A stretch of 64,000 nucleotides of DNA from Sphingomonas sp. Root720 (GTDB taxonomy: Bacteria; Pseudomonadota; Alphaproteobacteria; Sphingomonadales; Sphingomonadaceae): positions 417,027 through 481,026 of the forward strand of contig NZ_LMID01000012.1 in NCBI RefSeq assembly GCF_001428605.1, given 5' to 3'. Positions 8,348 to 17,517 of this stretch are shown here, piece by piece; the first letter of the stretch is position 1; each line of letters begins with the position of its first letter. Position numbers and translations under genes: made by a program. The notes beneath the pieces are model-generated. The model did no database searches and was not told where the DNA came from. It was given only the letters and a program-made list of their open reading frames with translations.

Positions 8348-8962
8348 TCACGGCTTCCACGCCAGGAAGCGCGCCAGCAGCTCCAGCCCATAGGCCTGGC
8401 TCTTCTCCGGGTGGAACTGGACGCCGACGATGTTGTCGCGCCCGACCGCGCCGGTGATCGGGCCGCCATGGTCGGTGGTGGCGAGGCGGTCGACGGGGTC
8501 GGCGACGTCGAACACATAGCTGTGCAGATAATAGGCCTCGCCCGGCACGATCAGCGGATGATCGCGGGTCGGCACGACGTCGTTCCAGCCCATGTGCGGA
8601 ACCTTGTGGCCGGGTCCCGGCGTCATCAGCCGGACGTCGCCGCCGATCCAGCCGAGCCCCGGCGTGCGGCCATGCTCATGCCCCGCATCGGCCAGCAGCT
8701 GCATGCCGACGCAGACCCCGAGGAAGGGAACGCCGCGCCCGCGCACCGCCGTCTCCATCGCCGCGACCATGCCGGGAATGGCGGTCAGCCCGCCCATGCA
8801 CGCGCCGAATGCGCCGACGCCCGGCAGCACGATCCGGTCGGCGCGGGCGACGCGCTCGGGGTCGGCGGTGACGGTCGGCTCGCCGCCCGCCGCCCTGAGC
8901 GCATTCTCGACCGATCTCAGATTGCCCGCGCCATAATCGATCAGCGCGATCGTTTCGGCCAA
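8348..8962 (-). CDS. hisH: Imidazole glycerol phosphate synthase, glutamine amidotransferase subunit
   Basis: HisH hydrolyses glutamine and channels ammonia to HisF. The 204-residue class I amidotransferase shows the nucleophile Cys in PFLGVCVGMQLL and the His-Glu pair in GVQFHPEKS. The start is uncertain. A TTG at 8962 gives (M)AETIALIDYGAGN, matching the usual family start. A GTG at 8974, 1 bp after the hisB stop, has a better-placed AAGGGG ribosome-binding site and adds four residues. Either way it is directly coupled to hisB. A 15-bp spacer and the palindrome separate it from hisA. Confidence 0.94.
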   Translation of the reverse strand: MAETIALIDYGAGNLRSVENALRAAGGEPTVTADPERVARADRIVLPGVGAFGACMGGLTAIPGMVAAMETAVRGRGVPFLGVCVGMQLLADAGHEHGRTPGLGWIGGDVRLMTPGPGHKVPHMGWNDVVPTRDHPLIVPGEAYYLHSYVFDVADPVDRLATTDHGGPITGAVGRDNIVGVQFHPEKSQAYGLELLARFLAWKP

Positions 8963-8975
8963 TCCCCCTGGCACC

Positions 8976-9563
8976 TCAGAGCATCCCCTTGGTCGACGGG
9001 ATCGAATCGGCCTTGCGCGGATCGATCTCGACCGCGGTGCGCAGAGCACGGGCCAGGCCCTTGTAGCAGCTCTCGACGATATGATGCTGGTTGGTGCCGT
9101 AGAGATTCTCGACGTGCAGGGTGATCCCCGCCGCCTGCGCGAAGCTCTGGAACCAGTGCTCGATCAGCTCGGTGTCCCATTCGCCGAGGCGCGGGCCCTT
9201 GAGGTCGACCTTCCACACCGTCCACGGCCGGCCCGAAACGTCCAGCGCGACGCGGGTCAGCGTCTCGTCCATCGGCGCATAGGCGTGGCCGTAGCGGGTG
9301 ATGCCCTTCTTGGTCCCGAGCGCCTTGGCCAGCGCCTCGCCGATCGCGATGCCGCAATCCTCGGTGGTGTGGTGCTGGTCGATATGGAGGTCGCCCGCGA
9401 TCTTCACGGTCAGGTCGATCAGCGAATGGCGCGACAGCTGCTCGAGCATATGGTCGAGGAAGCCGATCCCGGTCGACACGGCATAGGCGCCGGTGCCGTC
9501 GAGGTTCAGCTCCACCGAAATGCCGGTCTCGCTGGTGTTGCGCGTGATCGATGCGGTCCGCAT
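8976..9563 (-). CDS. hisB: Imidazoleglycerol-phosphate dehydratase
   Basis: This enzyme dehydrates imidazole glycerol phosphate to imidazole acetol phosphate. At 195 residues it is the monofunctional form without a fused phosphatase. Its manganese-binding motifs [17 protein letters not shown] and [10 protein letters not shown] are intact. It is the first gene of the his operon, divergent from sspB across 133 bp that must hold both promoters. No His-rich leader peptide or attenuator is visible upstream. Confidence 0.97.
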   Translation of the reverse strand: MRTASITRNTSETGISVELNLDGTGAYAVSTGIGFLDHMLEQLSRHSLIDLTVKIAGDLHIDQHHTTEDCGIAIGEALAKALGTKKGITRYGHAYAPMDETLTRVALDVSGRPWTVWKVDLKGPRLGEWDTELIEHWFQSFAQAAGITLHVENLYGTNQHHIVESCYKGLARALRTAVEIDPRKADSIPSTKGML

Positions 9564-9696
9564 GGCCGCTCCCCTGATCCTGTGGCCTCAAGCTGTGTGG
9601 CAAAACCCCCACACGGGTCGGCGTCGCTATAGCGAGGTTGCGCCGCGCTGCAACGCACGACTTGACCCGGCGGGGTCGAGCGTCCACCAAAGCGCC

Positions 9697-10188
9697 ATGA
9701 GCGACCAAGCGCCCGACAGCCTGATTCCCTACGACGAAATCGTCCAGGAGGCGCTTCGCGCCGTGGTCGGCCGCGTGCTGGGCGAGGTCGAGAAGGCGGG
9801 TGGCCTTCCCGGCGACCATCATTTCTACATCACCTTCAAGACCCAGGGCCAAGGCGTCGATATTCCGAAGCACCTGGTCGAGCGTTTCCCCGACGAGATG
9901 ACGATCGTCATCCAGAACCGCTTCTGGGACCTGAAGGTGGCGAGCGACGGCTTCGAGGTCGGCCTGTCGTTCAACCAGGTTCCCGCCCGGCTGATCATCC
10001 CGTTCGCGGCGGTGACGGGCTTCGTCGATCCCGCGGTCAACTTCGCGCTCCAGTTCCAGGCGCAGGCCGACGACGCGAGCGAGGACACCGGCCACAGCTC
10101 GGCCGGCAACGACGCCCCCGCCGTGGCAGCCGCCCCGGTCGAGGACGGCTCGAACGTGGTATCGGTCGACTTCACGCGGAAGAAGTAA
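9697..10188 (+). CDS. sspB: SspB family ClpXP adaptor
   Basis: SspB brings ssrA-tagged proteins and other substrates to the ClpXP protease. The 163-residue product has the alphaproteobacterial SspB domain (residues 1-125; IPYDEIVQEALRAVVG, HFYITFKTQ, IVIQNRFWDLKV). A flexible Ala/Asp-rich linker follows, ending in VVSVDFTRKK, which fits the C-terminal ClpX-binding tail of this family. The ATG at 9697 is chosen because it starts the domain. It is divergent from hisB and followed by a palindromic element. Confidence 0.93.
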   Translation: MSDQAPDSLIPYDEIVQEALRAVVGRVLGEVEKAGGLPGDHHFYITFKTQGQGVDIPKHLVERFPDEMTIVIQNRFWDLKVASDGFEVGLSFNQVPARLIIPFAAVTGFVDPAVNFALQFQAQADDASEDTGHSSAGNDAPAVAAAPVEDGSNVVSVDFTRKK

Positions 10189-10221
10189 CGGGCTTCCGGG
10201 CCTCTCCCCACTCCCCCAGCG

Positions 10222-10311
10222 CGTCATTCCAGCGAAAGCTGAATCTCAGGCAGCTCGTGTGATGGGCTCTTCTCCCGATCTCATGAGACCCCCGCCTTCG
10301 CTGGGGTGACG
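10222..10311. repeat. Palindromic intergenic element, copy 3
   Basis: This 90-bp element lies between sspB and fumC. The left arm is CGTCATTCCAGCGAAAGCTG and the right arm ends CTTCGCTGGGGTGACG. The arms are inverted relative to each other. Confidence 0.8.
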
Positions 10312-10430
10312 GGATGTGATGGGTGTCGCCGTACTCGAAGATTCCCAGCACCCCGGAATACGCCTGGGGCCTTGGATGCGGGGAGCCACTTCCCATCTTC
10401 GATGGGACCCAAATCGAGGATCTCACCTCC

Positions 10431-11825
10431 ATGCCCACCGATACCCGCACCGAAACCGACAGCTTCGGCCCGATCGAAGTCCCTGCCTCGGCCTATTGGG
10501 GCGCGCAGACCCAGCGGTCGATCGCGAATTTCCCCTTCGGGCCCGAGGAGCGGATGCCGATCGGGATCGTCCATGCGCTGGCGCTGGTGAAGCAGGCGGC
10601 GGCGCGGGTGAACCTCACCCATGGCCTCGACGCGACGCTCGCCGATGCGATCGAGGCGGCGGCGGCGGAGGTGGCCGACGGCAGGCTCGACGATCATTTC
10701 CCGCTGGTGATCTGGCAGACCGGCTCGGGCACCCAGTCGAACATGAACGTCAACGAGGTGATCGCCGGCCGCGCCAACGAGATGCTGACCGGCACGCGCG
10801 GCGGCAAGAGCCCGGTCCACCCCAACGACCATGTCAACATGGGCCAGTCGTCGAACGACAGCTTCCCGACCGCGCTCCACATCGCCGCCGGCCTCGCCGT
10901 CCATCGCCGCCTCTATCCCGCGCTGGAAGCGATGCAGGAGGAACTGATCGCCAAGGCGCTGGCGTGGGACGACATCGTCAAGATCGGCCGCACCCATCTC
11001 CAGGACGCGACGCCGCTGACGCTGGGCCAGGAATTCTCGGGCTATGCAGCGCAGCTCATCGCCTGCCGCCGGCGGCTCGAAGGCGCGGTGGGCGGCGGAA
11101 TCATGAAGCTGGCGCAGGGCGGCACCGCCGTCGGCACCGGGCTCAACGCGGCGCCGGGCTTCGCCGAGGCGATCGCCGCCGAGATCGCGTCGCTCGCCGG
11201 ACTGCCCTTCGTCACCGCGCCCAACAAGTTCGAGGCGCTGGCCTCGAACGACCCCCTCGTCCACCTGTCGGGCTCGCTCGGCACGCTCGCGGTCGCGCTC
11301 ACCAAGATCGCCAACGACATCCGCCTGCTCGGATCGGGCCCGCGCTCGGGCCTCGGCGAGCTGGTCCTGCCCGAGAACGAGCCCGGCAGCTCGATCATGC
11401 CGGGCAAGGTCAATCCCACCCAGTGCGAGATGCTGACGATGGTCGCCGCACAGGTGATCGGCAACCATCAGGCGGTGACGGTCGGCGGGCTGCAGGGCCA
11501 TCTCGAGCTCAACGTTTTCAAGCCGCTGATCGGCGCCGCGGTGCTGCGCTCGATCGCCCTGCTCGGCGTGGGCATGGAGAGTTTCACCGAACGCGCGCTC
11601 AGGGGCATGGAGCCCGATCGCGCCCGGATCGCCGACCTCGTCGGCCGTTCGCTGATGCTGGTCACCGCGCTCGCCCCCGAAATCGGCTACGACAATGCCG
11701 CGAAGATCGCCAAGCACGCCCATCATGCCGGGCTCACCCTCAAGGAAGCCGGCCTCGATCTCGGCCTGATCGACGAAGCGACCTTCGACCGGGTGGTGCG
11801 GCCCGAGGCGATGGTCGGGCGGTGA
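10431..11825 (+). CDS. fumC: Class II fumarate hydratase
   Basis: FumC interconverts fumarate and malate in the TCA cycle. The 464-residue protein carries the fumarase/aspartase signature [11 protein letters not shown], the substrate-site segment [14 protein letters not shown] and [14 protein letters not shown]. These identify the iron-independent class II enzyme. The ATG at 10431 ([18 protein letters not shown]) matches the family start; longer frames run into the upstream spacer. It is monocistronic between two palindromic elements. Confidence 0.97.
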   Translation: MPTDTRTETDSFGPIEVPASAYWGAQTQRSIANFPFGPEERMPIGIVHALALVKQAAARVNLTHGLDATLADAIEAAAAEVADGRLDDHFPLVIWQTGSGTQSNMNVNEVIAGRANEMLTGTRGGKSPVHPNDHVNMGQSSNDSFPTALHIAAGLAVHRRLYPALEAMQEELIAKALAWDDIVKIGRTHLQDATPLTLGQEFSGYAAQLIACRRRLEGAVGGGIMKLAQGGTAVGTGLNAAPGFAEAIAAEIASLAGLPFVTAPNKFEALASNDPLVHLSGSLGTLAVALTKIANDIRLLGSGPRSGLGELVLPENEPGSSIMPGKVNPTQCEMLTMVAAQVIGNHQAVTVGGLQGHLELNVFKPLIGAAVLRSIALLGVGMESFTERALRGMEPDRARIADLVGRSLMLVTALAPEIGYDNAAKIAKHAHHAGLTLKEAGLDLGLIDEATFDRVVRPEAMVGR

Positions 11826-11846
11826 TCCTGCGATAGGAGGATAGGT

Positions 11847-11936
11847 CGTCATTCCAGCGGAAGCCGGATCCTCCTGCCGTCTTCTTTTCTCGCCCGTGGG
11901 AACAGGCAGGAGGTCCTGGCTTTCGCCCGGATGACG
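11847..11936. repeat. Palindromic intergenic element, copy 4
   Basis: This 90-bp element starts about 20 bp after the fumC stop. The left arm is CGTCATTCCAGCGGAAGCCGG and the right arm ends GGCTTTCGCCCGGATGACG. Its position just after a gene fits a role in transcript ends, though this is inference. Confidence 0.78.
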
Positions 11937-12005
11937 GCGACGATGTGGAACTTCCCCGCCGTCCGCGCGCTTGCCCCTCCGAACATCCAACCGGAGAGTC
12001 CTCAC

Positions 12006-12230
12006 ATGATCGGCAAGCTGCTGGCCGCCTTCATCGGCCGCAAGATCGACCGCCGCGACGGCAAGGGTGGCGCGAAGGGTGCGCTGATGGGCGTCGCGGC
12101 CGCCAGCCTCGTCCGCCGCGCCGGTCCGCTCGCCCTGCTGGCGGGCGGCGCCTATGTCGCCAAGAAGGCCCTGGACCATCACAAGGCCGAACGCCGGGCC
12201 GCCGAAACTCCGCCGCCCGGGAACATCTGA
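12006..12230 (+). CDS. Small conserved-type hypothetical protein
   Basis: I do not recognise a family. The 74-residue product has a short basic start (MIGKLLAAFIGRKIDRRDGK) and an Ala/Gly-rich hydrophobic stretch (about 28-56) that may be one membrane helix or hairpin. The tail is charged. The start at 12006 has a GGAGAG ribosome-binding site 7 bp upstream, which argues for a real gene. It lies between fumC and gmk on the same strand. Confidence 0.6.
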   Translation: MIGKLLAAFIGRKIDRRDGKGGAKGALMGVAAASLVRRAGPLALLAGGAYVAKKALDHHKAERRAAETPPPGNI

Positions 12231-12297
12231 ACGGCACCGACCGTTTTGGCCATGACGCAGGATTGACGCGGCGCCCCTGTCCGGGGCAAGTGCCGCC

Positions 12298-12939
12298 ATG
12301 GCCCATGTCAACCTAAAACGCCGCGGCGTGCTCTTCGTCCTCTCCTCGCCCTCGGGCGCCGGCAAGTCCACCATCGCGCGCCGCCTGCTCGCCTCCGACG
12401 ACAATCTGAAGATGTCGGTCTCGGCCACCACCCGGCCGATGCGCGCCGGCGAGGTCGATGGCGTCGACTATCATTTCGTCGATCTCGAGAAATTCCGCGA
12501 AATGGTGTCGGACCACGAGTTCCTCGAATGGGCGCATGTCTTCAACCATCGCTACGGCAGCCCGCAGAAACCGATCTACGAAATGCTCGACGCCGGGCTC
12601 GACGTGCTGTTCGACATCGACTGGCAGGGCGCGCAGCAGCTGCACCAGACCTGCGGGGGCGACGTCGTCCGCGTCTTCATCCTGCCGCCGTCGATGGCGG
12701 AGCTGGAGGACCGCCTGCGCAAGCGCGCGACCGACAGCGAGGAAGTGATCGTCGGCCGGATGCAGCGCGCCGCCGCCGAGGTCAGCCATTGGGACGGCTA
12801 CGACTATGTGCTGATCAACGACGACGTCGATCGCTGCTTCGCCGAGGTGCAGCACATCCTCCAGGCCGAACGTCTCAAGCGCAGCCGCCAGACCGGTCTG
12901 ATCGGGTTCATCCGCAAGCTGACGACGCCGCTGGGCTGA
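12298..12939 (+). CDS. gmk: Guanylate kinase
   Basis: This enzyme phosphorylates GMP to GDP. The 213-residue product has the P-loop LSSPSGAGKST, the GMP-binding segment SVSATTRPMRAGEVDGVDYHFV and FLEWAHVFNHRYG, and the lid region. Length and motifs match the family. It starts 67 bp after the small hypothetical gene and stands alone. Confidence 0.97.
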   Translation: MAHVNLKRRGVLFVLSSPSGAGKSTIARRLLASDDNLKMSVSATTRPMRAGEVDGVDYHFVDLEKFREMVSDHEFLEWAHVFNHRYGSPQKPIYEMLDAGLDVLFDIDWQGAQQLHQTCGGDVVRVFILPPSMAELEDRLRKRATDSEEVIVGRMQRAAAEVSHWDGYDYVLINDDVDRCFAEVQHILQAERLKRSRQTGLIGFIRKLTTPLG

Positions 12940-13072
12940 TCGGCGCCCGGCGGGCCGGATGCGGCCCTCTGCGCCTGAGCCAGGCCGATAAAACCACAGC
13001 CTGCCGCAGTTTTGCTTGCGCCGACCGGTCATTGGCCTAGCCTCCCCGATTGGAAATGATGGGAGGGCCCGA

Positions 13073-13636
13073 ATGGCCAGGACGATGATCGGCGGTGTCT
13101 TCGCCGGTGCCGCGCTATATCTGATCGGTTTCATCTTCTGGGGAACGCCGCTCAGCCAGCTCGCCTTCAACCGGCTCGAACAGCCGCAGTCGGCCGCGTT
13201 GCAGCAGGCGCTCGCCGAAACCCTGACGACGAGCGGAACGGGCACCTATTCGGTGCCGGCGACCGGCACCGCGATCGGCGACATGGCGTTCGCGCGCGGG
13301 CCGGTGGCGATGATCCATTTCAACACGTCCGGCTTCCCGATCGTCGACGGCGGATCGCTCGGCAGCGGCTTCATCCTGGCGATCGTCACCGGGCTGATCA
13401 TCGCGCTGGCGATGGGCGCGGTCGGATCGCGGATCACCGATTTCGCCAGCCGCGCGCGGATCGCCGTGCTGTTCGCACTCGCCGCCACGCTCTACACCGA
13501 GATCGGCCAGCCGATCTTCAACCATTTCGGCCAAGGCTACTGGATCTACCTGTTCATCAGCGATTTCGTCGGCCTGTCGGTCGCCGGGCTGATCATCGCA
13601 CGCTGGTTCCTGCCGAGGGGCGGCATATTGAGCTGA
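13073..13636 (+). CDS. Multi-pass membrane protein of unknown function
   Basis: The 187-residue protein has about four predicted membrane helices (near 7-24, 98-120, 130-147 and 160-180). A polar segment between the first two helices (about 25-95) probably faces the periplasm. No motif identifies it. The ATG at 13073 follows a GGGAGG ribosome-binding site 8 bp upstream, so it is preferred over upstream starts. It is convergent with the ATP12 gene. Confidence 0.7.
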   Translation: MARTMIGGVFAGAALYLIGFIFWGTPLSQLAFNRLEQPQSAALQQALAETLTTSGTGTYSVPATGTAIGDMAFARGPVAMIHFNTSGFPIVDGGSLGSGFILAIVTGLIIALAMGAVGSRITDFASRARIAVLFALAATLYTEIGQPIFNHFGQGYWIYLFISDFVGLSVAGLIIARWFLPRGGILS

Positions 13637-13691
13637 GCGTCCCGGCCATGCGCCGGGATGCGGGAAGCGCCTTCAGACCCCCGCCGCCGGC

Positions 13692-14384
13692 TCAGACCAG
13701 CAGCGCCAGGAAACGGGCGGCGGCCTTGAAATCGGCGCGGTGATGTTCGCGGGCGCGGGTGGCGAGTTCGTCCTCCCCCCACCGCTCGACCTGCCACAGC
13801 TCGTCGAGATGCGCGGTGGCGAAGGCCTGCTCGACGTCGATCCGCCCTTCCGCGATCGCCAGCGCGATCACCAGCGAACCGGCGATGGTGACGAGCGGCT
13901 GCAGCGCGGCGAGGTGGAAGGCGCCATATGCGGCGACCGCGGCCGACAGGCGCCGGACCGTCTCGTCGGGCTGGGCGCGGTGGACGATTCCGGCGACGGT
14001 CTCGAAGCGGACGTCGTAGCGCCGGCCGGCCCAGGCGAGCAGTGGGTCCCACGCCCCGGCCTGCCGCGCGACCAGTTCGGCGGGGCTGTCGGCGCGGTAG
14101 CAGAGCAGGTCGGTTTCGGCATAGGCGGCGAGGCCCTGCGCGAAGGCGGCGGGATCGGGGGCGACCCGGTCGATCGCGGCGTTGGCGAGGCCGGTCAGCG
14201 GCATGCTCCGCGGATCGATGTCCTCGCGCTGCGCGTCCCATTCGGCCGCGACGGCATGGGCCAGCGCCGATGTCGGCAGCGCGAGGTCGGCGCGCGCCGG
14301 GGTCTTCACCGCCCGTCCGTCGAGGCGGATCGCATGGCCGCCCGCCACGGGCTCGACCGAAACCTGCTTGTAGAATCGCTTCAT
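13692..14384 (-). CDS. ATP12-family F1-ATPase assembly chaperone
   Basis: This 230-residue protein matches the ATP12 family, which assists assembly of the F1 alpha subunit in mitochondria and occurs in alphaproteobacteria. Family-typical segments include RFYKQVSVEPVAGGHAIRLD, the KTPARADLALPT segment, AETDLLCYRAD and WDPLLAWAG. It is the last gene of crcB-rluC-gph-ATP12, 13 bp after the phosphatase gene. The start MKRFYKQ at 14384 is clear. The role in bacterial ATP synthase assembly is inferred from the eukaryotic family. Confidence 0.92.
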   Translation of the reverse strand: MKRFYKQVSVEPVAGGHAIRLDGRAVKTPARADLALPTSALAHAVAAEWDAQREDIDPRSMPLTGLANAAIDRVAPDPAAFAQGLAAYAETDLLCYRADSPAELVARQAGAWDPLLAWAGRRYDVRFETVAGIVHRAQPDETVRRLSAAVAAYGAFHLAALQPLVTIAGSLVIALAIAEGRIDVEQAFATAHLDELWQVERWGEDELATRAREHHRADFKAAARFLALLV

Positions 14385-14397
14385 GGCTGTTCCGGCT

Positions 14398-15090
14398 TCA
14401 TGATTGGGCCGATAGCGCCAGTCGCAGGATCTCGGGAAGCTGGTCCGGCCGGTCGGCGACGAAATCGGCGCCCTCGTCGAACAGCTCGCGCGGCGCATGA
14501 TAGCCCCAGGCGACGCCGATCGTGGCGCAGCCGGCATTGACCCCCATGCCGATGTCGAAGCTGGTATCGCCGATCATCGCGCTGGTCGCCGGGATCGCGC
14601 CGGCGTCGGCCATCGCCTGGATGATCATCGACGGGTGCGGCTTGGACGGATGGCGATCGGCGGTCTGCAGCGAGACGAACATCCGTTCGATGCCGTGCGC
14701 CTCGAGACAATGCCTGAGCCCGCGATCGGACTTGCCGGTCGCCACCGCGAGCATCCAGCCCTCCGCTTCCAGGGCGCGCAGCGATTCGGCCACGCCGGGG
14801 AAGAGCGGCTCGTCGACCTGGCCCGCCCCGCGCATCGCCTGGAAGGCGCGCTTGTAGGTCTCGCCGACCTGGACGTGCAGGCCATGGTCGGCATCGGGCA
14901 GCAGCATCGCCACCGCCTGGGTCAGGCTCAGCCCGACCACGCGGCGAATCGCCGGGTCGGCGGGCGGCGGCAGCTTCTCCGCCGCGAAGGCCTCCGCCAT
15001 CGCCCGGCAGATATTGGCCTGGCTGTCGACCAGCGTTCCGTCGCAGTCGAAGACGGCCAGTCGGTTCGGCCCGGTGCCGATCATGCTCAT
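14398..15090 (-). CDS. gph: HAD hydrolase, phosphoglycolate-phosphatase type
   Basis: The 230-residue enzyme has all HAD motifs: DCDGTLVDS near residue 15, VATGKS, and GDTSFDIGMG. An alpha-helical cap follows the first motif. Phosphoglycolate phosphatase and similar small-molecule phosphatases share this pattern, so the exact substrate is not fixed by sequence. The start overlaps the rluC stop by 4 bp (15087-15090), which means translational coupling. Confidence 0.85.
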   Translation of the reverse strand: MSMIGTGPNRLAVFDCDGTLVDSQANICRAMAEAFAAEKLPPPADPAIRRVVGLSLTQAVAMLLPDADHGLHVQVGETYKRAFQAMRGAGQVDEPLFPGVAESLRALEAEGWMLAVATGKSDRGLRHCLEAHGIERMFVSLQTADRHPSKPHPSMIIQAMADAGAIPATSAMIGDTSFDIGMGVNAGCATIGVAWGYHAPRELFDEGADFVADRPDQLPEILRLALSAQS

Positions 15091-16223
15091 TCCCGGCTGC
15101 GTCCCCGCCGCTCCCCCCGCCGGGCCTTGCGCGCGTCCTTGGCCTTGTGGGCGATCGCGCGGCGCTTGCCCTCGGCTGTGTCCGAGAACTTGACCTCGTC
15201 GATCGGCAGCACGTCGCCCTGCGCCTCCTCGAAGCCGAGATTGCGCAGCGTCTCCGCGAAATGGTCGGGCAGGTCGGCGACGACGTCGATCGCGCCGCCA
15301 TCGGGATGGTCGACCTTCAGCCGCCGGGCGTGGAGGTGCATCTTGCGGCTGATCGTGCCCGACAGAAATGCTTCCATGCCGCCATATTTGCCGTCGCCGA
15401 CGATCGGGTGGCCGATCGCCGCCATGTGGACGCGCAGCTGGTGGGTGCGGCCGGTATAGGGCTGCAGCTCGACCCAGCAGGCGCGGTTGCCGGCGCGCTC
15501 GATCACCCGGTAGCGGGTGCGCGCCGGGCTGCCTTCCTTCTCGTCGACATGCATCTTCTCGCCGCCGGTGCCCGGCTGCTTGCCGATCGGCAGCTCGATC
15601 ATGCCGTCGGTGATCGAGGGCACGCCGGTGACGATCGCCCAATAGACCTTGCGCGCGGTACGGCTGCTGAACGCCTTGGCGAAATGCGCCGCGGCGCGCG
15701 ACGTCCGCGCCAGCAGCAGCACGCCCGACGTGTCCTTGTCGAGCCGGTGGACGAGCTTTGGCCGGTTCTCGGCCTCGAACTGGAGACCGTCGAGCAGGCG
15801 ATCGACATGATGCTCGGTCTTGGTGCCGCCCTGGGTCGCGAGGCCCGGCGGCTTGTTGATAACGATCGCCTGACGATCCTGGTGGATGACGAAGCCGCGG
15901 ACCAGCTCGACCTCCTCGGCCGACAGCGGTTCGCGCGGCGCGCGGGGCCGCGGCGCCTTGGCTGCGGTGGTCGCGGCGGCCGCCACCTCGGGCGGGGGCA
16001 GGCGGATGATCTGCCCCGCCTCGATCCGGTCGCCCGGGCCGACCCGCTTGCCGTTGAGCCGCAACTGGCCCGTGCGGGCCCAGCGCGAGACGATGTTGAA
16101 GCTGGTATCGGGCATGTGCCGCTTGAACCAGCGATCCAGCCGGATGCCGTCGTCATCGTCGGCGACGACGAACTGGCGCATCTCGGCCTGGGTGGCGGCA
16201 GTGCCGCTGGGGTCCTCGCTCAC
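15087..16223 (-). CDS. Large-subunit rRNA pseudouridine synthase, RluC/RluD family
   Basis: This enzyme converts uridines in 23S rRNA to pseudouridine. The 378-residue product has an S4 RNA-binding domain (about 25-75) and the catalytic motif KLVHRLDKDTSGVLLLAR with the active-site Asp. The C-terminal tail is Lys/Arg rich (KARRGERRGRSRE). It starts with GTG at 16223, overlapping the crcB stop by 4 bp. RluC is more likely than RluD from synteny in alphaproteobacteria, but this is inference. Confidence 0.93.
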   Translation of the reverse strand: MSEDPSGTAATQAEMRQFVVADDDDGIRLDRWFKRHMPDTSFNIVSRWARTGQLRLNGKRVGPGDRIEAGQIIRLPPPEVAAAATTAAKAPRPRAPREPLSAEEVELVRGFVIHQDRQAIVINKPPGLATQGGTKTEHHVDRLLDGLQFEAENRPKLVHRLDKDTSGVLLLARTSRAAAHFAKAFSSRTARKVYWAIVTGVPSITDGMIELPIGKQPGTGGEKMHVDEKEGSPARTRYRVIERAGNRACWVELQPYTGRTHQLRVHMAAIGHPIVGDGKYGGMEAFLSGTISRKMHLHARRLKVDHPDGGAIDVVADLPDHFAETLRNLGFEEAQGDVLPIDEVKFSDTAEGKRRAIAHKAKDARKARRGERRGRSRE

Positions 16224-16597
16224 GCCAGCACCCGGCCGAGCGCGAGGCCCGCGAACAGCATCAGCACCGATCCGGCGACCGAGGACACCGCATAGGCGCC
16301 GGCGATCATATAGTCGCCGCGCGACAGCATGTTGAAGGTCTCCAGGGTGAACGCCGAAAAGGTGGTGAAGCCGCCGAGCACGCCGACGCCGAGGAACAGG
16401 CGCAGCGGCTCGCCCTCGATCGGCGCGCGCGAGACCACGGCGGCCAGGACTCCCATCAGCAGCCCGCCGAGCAGGTTGACGATCCAGGTGCCGAACGGGA
16501 GGCCGGGGCCGAGCTGTCGAAGCGCGACCGTGCCGATATGATAGCGAAAGCCGGCGCCGATCGCGCCGCCCATCATGACGAGAAGAAGAGGGGGCAT
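16220..16597 (-). CDS. crcB: Fluoride channel CrcB/Fluc
   Basis: Fluc channels export fluoride as a dual-topology dimer. The 125-residue protein has four membrane helices, the GTWIVNLLGGLLMG segment and the signature GGFTTFSAF. It is the first gene of the operon with rluC, gph and ATP12. No fluoride riboswitch motif is visible in the short upstream region. Confidence 0.95.
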   Translation of the reverse strand: MPPLLLVMMGGAIGAGFRYHIGTVALRQLGPGLPFGTWIVNLLGGLLMGVLAAVVSRAPIEGEPLRLFLGVGVLGGFTTFSAFTLETFNMLSRGDYMIAGAYAVSSVAGSVLMLFAGLALGRVLA

Positions 16598-16658
16598 GCC
16601 CGCCCTTTAGCCGCTGCGGCGGCCATGCGCCAGTGCGGGCGCGGACGCGGCTATGCGG

Positions 16659-17201
16659 CTATCGAGCGTCGGCGTCGCGAATCAGGATCGTGCCGGCCGA
16701 CCCGCCCGCCGCGGGATCGATCGTGATGGTCAGCCGGTCGCCGTCGCCCTTGACGGCGGTCACCGTCGACGAGCCCTTCGCCTCGCTCACCTTGACGTCG
16801 CGGAAATCCTCGCGGGGCGCGGCGGCGGCATAATAGGCCGCGACCTGGCCCGGGGTGGCGGGGCTGGTGAAGCGCATCTCGACGACCCCGCTGCCAAAAC
16901 CCTTCTGGTCGGTGATGTTGATCCCCGACAGCTTGGTGCCGGGATAGAGTTTCATCCCGTCGATATCCATATTGTCGCCGCCCAGCTCCATGCCCGGGAT
17001 CTTCACCTTGCCCTCGATGCCGGGCAGCGAGACCGAGACGCCGTCGGCGCCGTCATGGGCCGCGATCGCGACATTGCCGTCGGCATCGATCTTGACCGAG
17101 GCGGCATCCTTTGCCCCCGCCTCGTCCTTGCCGACCTTCATCTCGCAGGCGCCGAGCAGCAGCAGCGGCATCACGGCCCATCCCAGCACGGCCTTACGCA
17201 T
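16659..17201 (-). CDS. Putative lipoprotein of unknown function
   Basis: The 180-residue product begins with a lipoprotein signal (MRKAVLGWAVMPLLLLGAC; Cys19). A short charged region follows, then a beta-rich domain of unclear family. An AGGAGG ribosome-binding site lies 6 bp before the ATG at 17201, which fixes the start. It lies upstream of crcB on the same strand, 61 bp away. Residues such as MELGGDNMDIDGMKLYPGT resemble no family I can name. Confidence 0.75.
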   Translation of the reverse strand: MRKAVLGWAVMPLLLLGACEMKVGKDEAGAKDAASVKIDADGNVAIAAHDGADGVSVSLPGIEGKVKIPGMELGGDNMDIDGMKLYPGTKLSGINITDQKGFGSGVVEMRFTSPATPGQVAAYYAAAAPREDFRDVKVSEAKGSSTVTAVKGDGDRLTITIDPAAGGSAGTILIRDADAR

Positions 17202-17295
17202 CGTCAACCTCCTGGACGGTTCGGAATCGGGTAAGTGTGTTATACCCATATGACACCGGTTGCAATCCTGGCCGGCTTGGACGAAGCTGCCGGTC

Positions 17296-17517
17296 ATGTT
17301 CAACATGATCTCGCTGGCGATCGGCATCGTCGCACTGCTGGGCGCGATGCTCGGCTTCTTTCCGTTCCTGGGCTGGATGAACTGGGCGATCGTGCCGCTC
17401 GCGCTGATGGGCGCCGCCTTCGGCATCCTGTCGCATCGCGACAGCGGGCGGCGGCTCAACAGCTTCGTGCTGGTGGTCGGCATCGTCCGGCTGATCATGG
17501 GCGGCGGCATCTTCTGA
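17296..17517 (+). CDS. Small two-helix membrane protein
   Basis: This 73-residue protein has hydrophobic segments near residues 4-24, 28-46 and 55-72 and no known motif. Its stop overlaps the start of the next gene by 1 bp (TGATG at 17515-17519), so the two are probably co-translated. The start MFNMISLAIG at 17296 is the best-placed ATG; an earlier start would add 12 residues. Confidence 0.65.
   Translation: MFNMISLAIGIVALLGAMLGFFPFLGWMNWAIVPLALMGAAFGILSHRDSGRRLNSFVLVVGIVRLIMGGGIF

Noticed and set aside
9564..9696. Histidine attenuator or His-rich leader peptide before hisB
   Set aside because: No run of His codons or terminator hairpin is visible in the 133-bp divergent region.
16598..16658. 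Possible fluoride riboswitch before crcB
   Set aside because: The short spacer has no conserved fluoride-riboswitch core that I can recognise.
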